Shown here in pieces: positions 58,685 through 64,000 of a stretch of 64,000 bases of DNA. Source of the DNA: Anthopleura xanthogrammica (lineage: Eukaryota > Cnidaria > Anthozoa > Actiniaria > Actiniidae); assembly GCA_964019055.1 (NCBI GenBank), contig OZ025221.1, forward strand, positions 3,331,713 to 3,395,712. The letters are read 5' to 3'. How positions within the stretch are numbered: position 1 is the stretch's first letter; the number at the start of each line of letters is the position of its first letter. The position numbers and the translations under genes were made by a program. The notes beneath the pieces were generated by a model. It saw only the letters and a list, made by a program, of their open reading frames with translations. It had not been told where the DNA came from and made no database searches.

Positions 58685-59026
58685 AATACTCCCGTTTCGA
58701 GTTTCCTATTGCTCAGGGTTAGCCACGATTTCGTATGGAATTATTTTGAATATTTATGCAATCCAGTGTAGATATAGGTCCATGGAATTTCAAAGTGTTT
58801 GTCATTGTTGAAGTTGTGCATTGTTACATTATCGTTGATATTTGTGAATATTTAGACGCTGAAATGAGACTATCCCTGAGTAAATGATTGTGTAATCAGC
58901 GGTATTGTACGAATTTGAAAATGGTCTATTAATTAGGATCCATCTTAACGAGGAAGAACGCCTTAACAATAAGGGCCTGGTGCGTAGACCCTGGTGCTAA
59001 GTCTTTGACAACTAAGCAAAATTTAC

Positions 59027-62000
59027 CTTTTCGCGCTTCGATTTTTTCTTCTTCTCCAGGTTATTAGTGCAAATACAATTGCGACGACGATGACAAAACC
59101 CACTACACAACCTAATAACAACCATATCTTTGAAAGCATTTGCGTCGTTTCATCCAAGCCTTGAAAAAAAAAGTCAGTATAGGGGAAATGTTTGTCAAAC
59201 TGCGAGCGAGACTGTTTTCTGCCAGCATGCTCAGGCTGTAATTTTCAAGAAATATAACGCAATATATATGGGCCCTTTGCATCAAACAGTTAATTGTGCT
59301 CATAACAAGGGACTTTACCTCAATGGTCCCTTGCTTAGAAAGCCTCTGTAAGATGGCGCAAAACTTCAAAAATCGTAACAAATGCAAACGAAACTGGCCC
59401 AACATATCGTATTTGTGGATGAATAACTTGATTGAAGTACATATATGTTAACTTGAACTGCGATCAGAATCCCATATCACAAAATAAACTCGCGCTGATT
59501 GGTCCGAGATGACGAATATGTGACGTAGATAGCGAAGGATTCGGCGCGGAATCTAACGCTTTCAAAGCTGAATTCAATGAAAGATCAGGGATCCCGCACA
59601 AAAAAAATTTGCTTTTGTCTTATCATCACTTGATTTTCTTAACGCATGGCATTAAAAAACAATCAAAAAAAGAAGATTAGTTTGCAAAGAATATAAATGG
59701 AAATAGTTAACTTTGTTAAAAAGCGAATTTTGCTATAAAAACGAAGAATGTTTGATAGCAGTCTGAAAAAGATGAATTCAATGAAAAATCAGGAAGCTCG
59801 CGTTTTGTTTTTTCTTTCTCTTGCTTTTTATCCTTATCCGAGTCGCTGTTAGAGCAATTATTTTGTGATATGGAATTCAAGAAAAATTCATTGGATGACG
59901 AGGGAATTCCACGATGAATTTCACTCGAAAAAATGATATCGCACTCGTCGCCAATGAATTTTTCTATAAAAGCCAATCTTTAGCCGAAGCTGTACATACC
60001 ATAGATGTTCGGTGTACATACCTTTGTCAGCTGTACTGCAGTTGCGCGCAGTCATCACTGAATGAAATTGAAACGAAGAAACGTTGTTCGTTTAAACCAG
60101 AAATATTAGATATTGGCAAAATAGAAAAGAGGGAAAAAAGATATAAACTATCACACACACAAACAAACAAAGGAGGGAGGCAGGGAGGGAAGAAAGAAGA
60201 GAGATGGAATAAAAAGATGGATGGTTAGAGGTATCAGATGGGTCATAATGGGAAAAAATGAATGTACGCCGGGTGTGTGGTGGAATGGATAGGCGTAATT
60301 AATCGATGTATTAGAAAATAAAAACTGGCCGATTGAGTTAGACATACGGAAGCCATTAGTTATATCTTATGAAAGGTACTTACCATTCACATATATTTCT
60401 GGGCTGCTTATGTTTCCTATCGCGTTCCTTGCATGACAATAAAACGTCATCGTTCTTGTTGCACAACTTACATACGGGACTTTGTAATATTTTCCAGTGC
60501 CCACAATATCTCCAGTATCCCCACTGGTCCATTTAATGTGTGGAGTTGGGATTCCTGTGACGTCGCATTTCAAAGTTATGCCACTGACCGTCATGTTGTA
60601 CTGCTTACGTATTGGAGCTATGAACCTTGGAGGAACTGGTTTAAAAAAAGCAGACGACGTCATTTCGAGGAGCTTGCGCTGCTTTTTGTTTCCTTATCTA
60701 TTTTTACATGTATTCATAAATTTTATGGAGGGTTTAGGGCATATCTTTTTGCCCAGATGATGAGATGAACTTCCTGCTTATATTGAGTGATGGCATAAAT
60801 TAGCAGGTTTGGAAATACCATAATGGCACCTATCTTTCTTTTTTTTTTTTTCAGTGTACGGAATAAGTTATATTAAAAGTTATAAAGTGTCTTCACAAAG
60901 TTACTTACCATACAACGGCAAAACAACTTTCTTGATTGGTCCTTGTCCGTATTTATTGCATGGAATGCAACTAACAACTATTTCGTGTCTTTTGTCATTT
61001 CTTGGAGCTCGTACTTCGATAGTCTTTAGACCATCACTTGAATTGTATTGTGTATCATTGAACTTGATCATAAAATGATTTGAAGGAGGGGATGCATCAG
61101 CTTTGCATTTTATGTGAATTATATTGACATCGTCTCTGTTTGTTTGATTTACCAACACTAGTGTTGTATTCTCTGGCTCGTATTCTGAAAGCAATGGTAA
61201 AAGGACTGTGCAGTCAAACAAACAACAATCCAACACAATATCAGGTGTAGTGAAATTTACCTTGGATTTCTCTCATTCAACTACAAATTTTGGAGATTTT
61301 CGTACTTTTTCAGGGCAAAATTGCAATAAACAGACGAAAACTCTGAGGTAAAAATGGTGAGTAAATCTAAGCTTATCTTTTAAGCTTTTCGTTTTAGAAA
61401 GTCCTAAAAGGAATGAAAATATTCTAATGAATGAATAAGAATGAGTTGGGTTTTGTAGTTTAGGACCTCTCAAATTTAATAGTCTAATACTAAAGCTAAG
61501 GATTGACGTATGGCTTTATCTCCAGCTAATTTTGTTTTCTGCTGCTACCAAAGCATCAATTTTGTTATTTTCATTGCGGTAAAAATTCGGTTAATATAAA
61601 AATGTGAAACCCATATGGATATCCGAAAGGTAAAAGTATTTTTTTGGAACTACACATTCATTGAAGGTTCAATATATCATATCGTTGAAAGAGACTAACG
61701 AATATAAAAACTTTTAAATCAGTTTAATCGAAATGCATCAATTTGTAAAATTAATGATAGAATTAAATTAATAATAGGATATTAAATTGCCTCATGCAAA
61801 ACATTCATCATTTTCCATACATCGGTTCACTGTTCACACACAAAGCATTCAGTCGAGGCTGCAAGGATCAAATTTGAATAATCCTTTGAACCTACCTTGC
61901 AGCCTCGATTTAATGCTTTGTGTGACCAGTTAACCAATGTATGGAAAGTTGAATTATAATCATGCTATTCATACCAGTGACAATTACTGCTGTGCAGGCT

Positions 62001-62226
62001 GTTTCCTTCCCGAATCCATTATTTGCACCACAGCAATATATGTCTTCTGATCTTTTGCTAGTTATGTTCAATACAAAGTATGGAGAGTTGTCAATCCGTT
62101 CACGGGGATCATCGTGCATCCAGTTAACATGAGGTTTTGGGAACCCTGTTGCATTACAATGTAGTTTGATCGAATCACCTTGTTTGCAGGACAGTTGTGG
62201 TATGTGATAGGTAATTCGTGGCACAT
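59027..62226 (-). CDS. Partial Ig-superfamily membrane receptor, paralogue of gene A (gene B)
   Basis: Four exons in phase: 61975..62226 (Ig: IKLHCNATG, VNWMHDD, DIYCCGANNGFG), 60909..61184 (Ig: IIHIKCKADASPP, EIVVSCIPCNKYG), 60384..60635 (complete I-set Ig: GITLKCDVTG, IKWTSGD, MTFYCHARNAIG), 59027..59159 (transmembrane: IWLLLGCVVGFVIVVAIVFA, then RRRKNRSAKR, phase 2 out). The first two Ig domains are almost identical to those of gene A. The third is intact here, whereas gene A keeps only its two ends. The transmembrane exon is unrelated to that of gene A. The signal peptide and any V-like first domain should lie beyond 64 kb. No cytoplasmic-tail exons were confidently found below 59 kb, so the tail is unknown. 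Confidence 0.8.
61812..61947. repeat. Palindromic MITE next to the first Ig exon of gene B
   Basis: Arms TTTCCATACATCGGTTCACTG..AAAGCATT..TCGAGGCTGCAAGG are mirrored by CCTTGCAGCCTCGA..AATGCTTT..CAGTTAACCAATGTATGGAAA. It ends 28 bases from the exon and is absent from the equivalent place in gene A. Confidence 0.85.
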
Positions 62227-62397
62227 CTAAAAAATGAGAATAAAGAAAATCAAAACAATAAAAACAATTAAATCAGGAGTTTCACTACCACTTTAGAAGA
62301 ACCAGAGATATTTTGTTTCAGCAGCCAATAGATCTTTTGTTGGCACAGTACATTAATATCAATAGCTATAGCTAACGTCAGCGTGAACATAGCTATA

Positions 62398-62580
62398 AAT
62401 AAAATAATAATAATAATGATAATAATAATAATAATAATGATAATAATAATAATAATAATGATAATAATAATGATAATAATAATAATAATGATAATAATAA
62501 TAATGATAAGGATAATAATAATAATAATAATTTTTAATAATAATAATAATTTTTAATAATTTTAATAATGTATAATTTTA
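62398..62580. repeat. (TAA)n / (TGATAA)n microsatellite
   Basis: A dense run of AATAATAAT and GATAATAAT units, decaying to TTTTTAATAATAATAA at the end. Confidence 0.95.
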
Positions 62581-63077
62581 TTACAAGAATGATTAATCAG
62601 AAGTGCAATTACAATGACAACAACGATAGAAGAAATTGGGAGTCAAAATAAACAATAATAAATTAATTTTAACTTGTTGAAATTGAAAGTATAATAATAA
62701 TAATAATAATAATATTTTTTTTAAGTTCAATCTTTAAAAAAAATATATATATATATACATATATATAATGTAAATTAAAAAATATATATAGATATAAAAA
62801 TAAAAGTCTAGCTCATTCGGGCAATAGCGTTATCGAGGGAGATGTCTATATTTGTTGTATCAACTGTTCTTCTTATAGACCTTGATCCTCTAAGGCAAAG
62901 TAATAATAATAATAATAATTTTTTTTTTTTTTTTTTTTTTTTTAAAAACTTTATTTCACAATAATAATGAAAATAGTAAAAAAGACACGAAAATATTAAC
63001 AGTGATTTTGAAGAATAATAAAGATACTAATGATTTATAGAATCTAAAAAAAGGGATTAATACTAATAACTAATTAC

Positions 63078-63139
<62 letters not shown>
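62581..63139. repeat. Simple-repeat-rich region
   Basis: AT-rich sequence with several (TAA)n, (TA)n and poly-T tracts (62693-62720, 62740-62768, 62903-62942, 63081-63115). No gene was recognised. Confidence 0.8.
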
Positions 63140-63147
<8 letters not shown>

Positions 63148-63311
63148 AACTACAAGGAGACATTTCTATAACAGAAATGCAGAAGATTGCCCTCCTAGGA
63201 ACTGCTCACATCATCAGGAGAACTCTTATGATTAATTGAAATTTTTTTTCTATTTAATCCGCTTTCAATTTTTTATATAAATCAGTGAATACATTAAGCA
63301 AATTGGAAATA

Positions 63312-63350
<39 letters not shown>

Positions 63351-63589
63351 TAAAATAATAATAATAATAATAAAGAGACAGAATGAAAACTGAGAAATAC
63401 GCGGATCTGAGAGCAAGTCTCAAGAGACTCTATCCTAACTATGAAATAATCCAAATTAATATCGTTTTGGATTTCCTGTCAGGATTTCAAAAAGAACTTA
63501 TCAATAGACTCAATAGGGTAGGACTTGTCAATGGAATAGAACTGATACGGAAATGTCAGAAATGGGTAATTCCCAGAATTGTGAAATAG
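63140..63589 (+). mobile_element. LINE C-terminal coding fragments between TAA microsatellites
   Basis: Two fragments, QKIALLGTAHIIRRTL and then YADLRASLKRLYPNYEIIQI plus ELIRKCQKWV, resemble the C-terminal end of LINE polyproteins (aLLGTAHI.R.tL; LYPgY.i.q.nvv). They are separated by a stop and a (TAA)n tract. No other part of the element is visible. Confidence 0.5.
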
Positions 63590-63729
63590 TTAAGGCTTTG
63601 TATGCTGTCTAAGTACCGACAATGCCATTTGATCTATCAGTTCGGAAATCAAGAATTCTGCTTAGAAATCATGCCATATTTTCGCAATCTTCTGTAAAAA
63701 GTTAAGTCAGACAAAAGTTGAAATAAACC

Positions 63730-63730
<1 letters not shown>

Positions 63731-63790
<60 letters not shown>
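63731..63790. repeat. (TAA)n microsatellite
   Basis: About 20 perfect TAA units. Confidence 0.95.
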
Positions 63791-63791
<1 letters not shown>

Positions 63792-63937
63792 CGTTTGTCA
63801 AATTTGGTTTAGCCTTAAAGGTTAGAGCCATAAATTTTCAACCTTCAATTGCCCGGAGCTTTCGAACTTGACCGCCCATTTTTAGAAAAATAATAAATTT
63901 GTGTATTTCTTGCAAAAGTAAGAGACACATTGTATTG

Positions 63938-63990
63938 GTGGTGGTGATGTGTGTGTGTGTGTGTGCTTGGGAAGGGGGGGGGGGGGGGTT
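63938..63990. repeat. (GT)n followed by a G homopolymer
   Basis: GTGTGTGTGTGTGTGTGTGC, then GGGAAGGGGGGG and a run of about 15 further G. Confidence 0.95.
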
Positions 63991-64000
63991 ATAATGCTTT

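Noticed and set aside
59716..59976. 86-residue minus-strand frame with an acidic/basic stretch (SDSDKDKKQEKEKTKR)
   Set aside because: It lies in the intron of Ig gene B with no splice sites linking it to neighbours and no recognised family. It might be an old repeat-derived frame, but evidence is too thin to call.

Overview
This is a stretch of intron-rich animal nuclear DNA. The most likely source is an anthozoan cnidarian (sea anemone or coral). That is inferred from the gene mix (discoidin, SUEL-type lectin, GM2-activator, TRAF-like E3 ligase, Ig receptors with an ITIM-like tail), the AT-rich composition and the many palindromic MITEs; no marker gene proves it. All genes were rebuilt by hand from splice sites, reading phase and protein motifs. 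Where complete models are given, the exon phases agree from end to end.

Left part (0-17.3 kb). A minus-strand gene begins with a signal peptide at 2.2 kb and a discoidin (F5/8 type C) domain, then runs off the left edge. A plus-strand gene at 4.5-7.4 kb encodes a GM2-activator-like protein with all eight cysteines; a symmetric phase 1-1 exon for a SUEL/galactose-binding lectin domain sits in its first intron. Four minus-strand exons at 8.3-9.7 kb encode the C-terminal part of a receptor-type tyrosine phosphatase domain with altered catalytic motifs. At 11.3-13.1 kb a minus-strand gene encodes an extremely charged repeat protein. It lies head-to-head with a complete five-exon RING / TRAF zinc finger / MATH gene at 13.5-17.3 kb.

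Middle (17.3-39.5 kb). Microsatellites and a LINE tail are followed by a three-exon Merlin (IS1595/ISXO2-like) transposase gene with its DDE residues intact, a palindromic MITE and a 5S-rRNA-like fragment. A 20-exon minus-strand gene (24.8-39.4 kb, 728 aa) then encodes an oligopeptidase A-type M3 metallopeptidase with a probable mitochondrial leader. Its introns are packed with palindromic elements.

Right part (40.4-64 kb). Two related minus-strand Ig-superfamily receptor genes lie here. Gene A (40.5-50.0 kb, nine coding exons, 606 aa) is complete: signal peptide, three Ig domains, an Ig remnant, a transmembrane segment and a tail in which a 70-residue module with an ITIM-like motif is duplicated. 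Gene B (59.0 to at least 62.2 kb) is a partial paralogue with three full Ig exons and a different transmembrane exon; its 5' part lies beyond the window. Between and around them are foldback elements, LINE remnants, a tRNA-bearing inverted-repeat element and dense ATT/TAA microsatellites.

No operon-like system, CRISPR array or replication origin is present. The strongest novelty candidates are the lectin/GM2-activator fusion, the rearranged Ig receptor pair, and the charged-repeat gene whose first intron holds a 59-bp tandem array.
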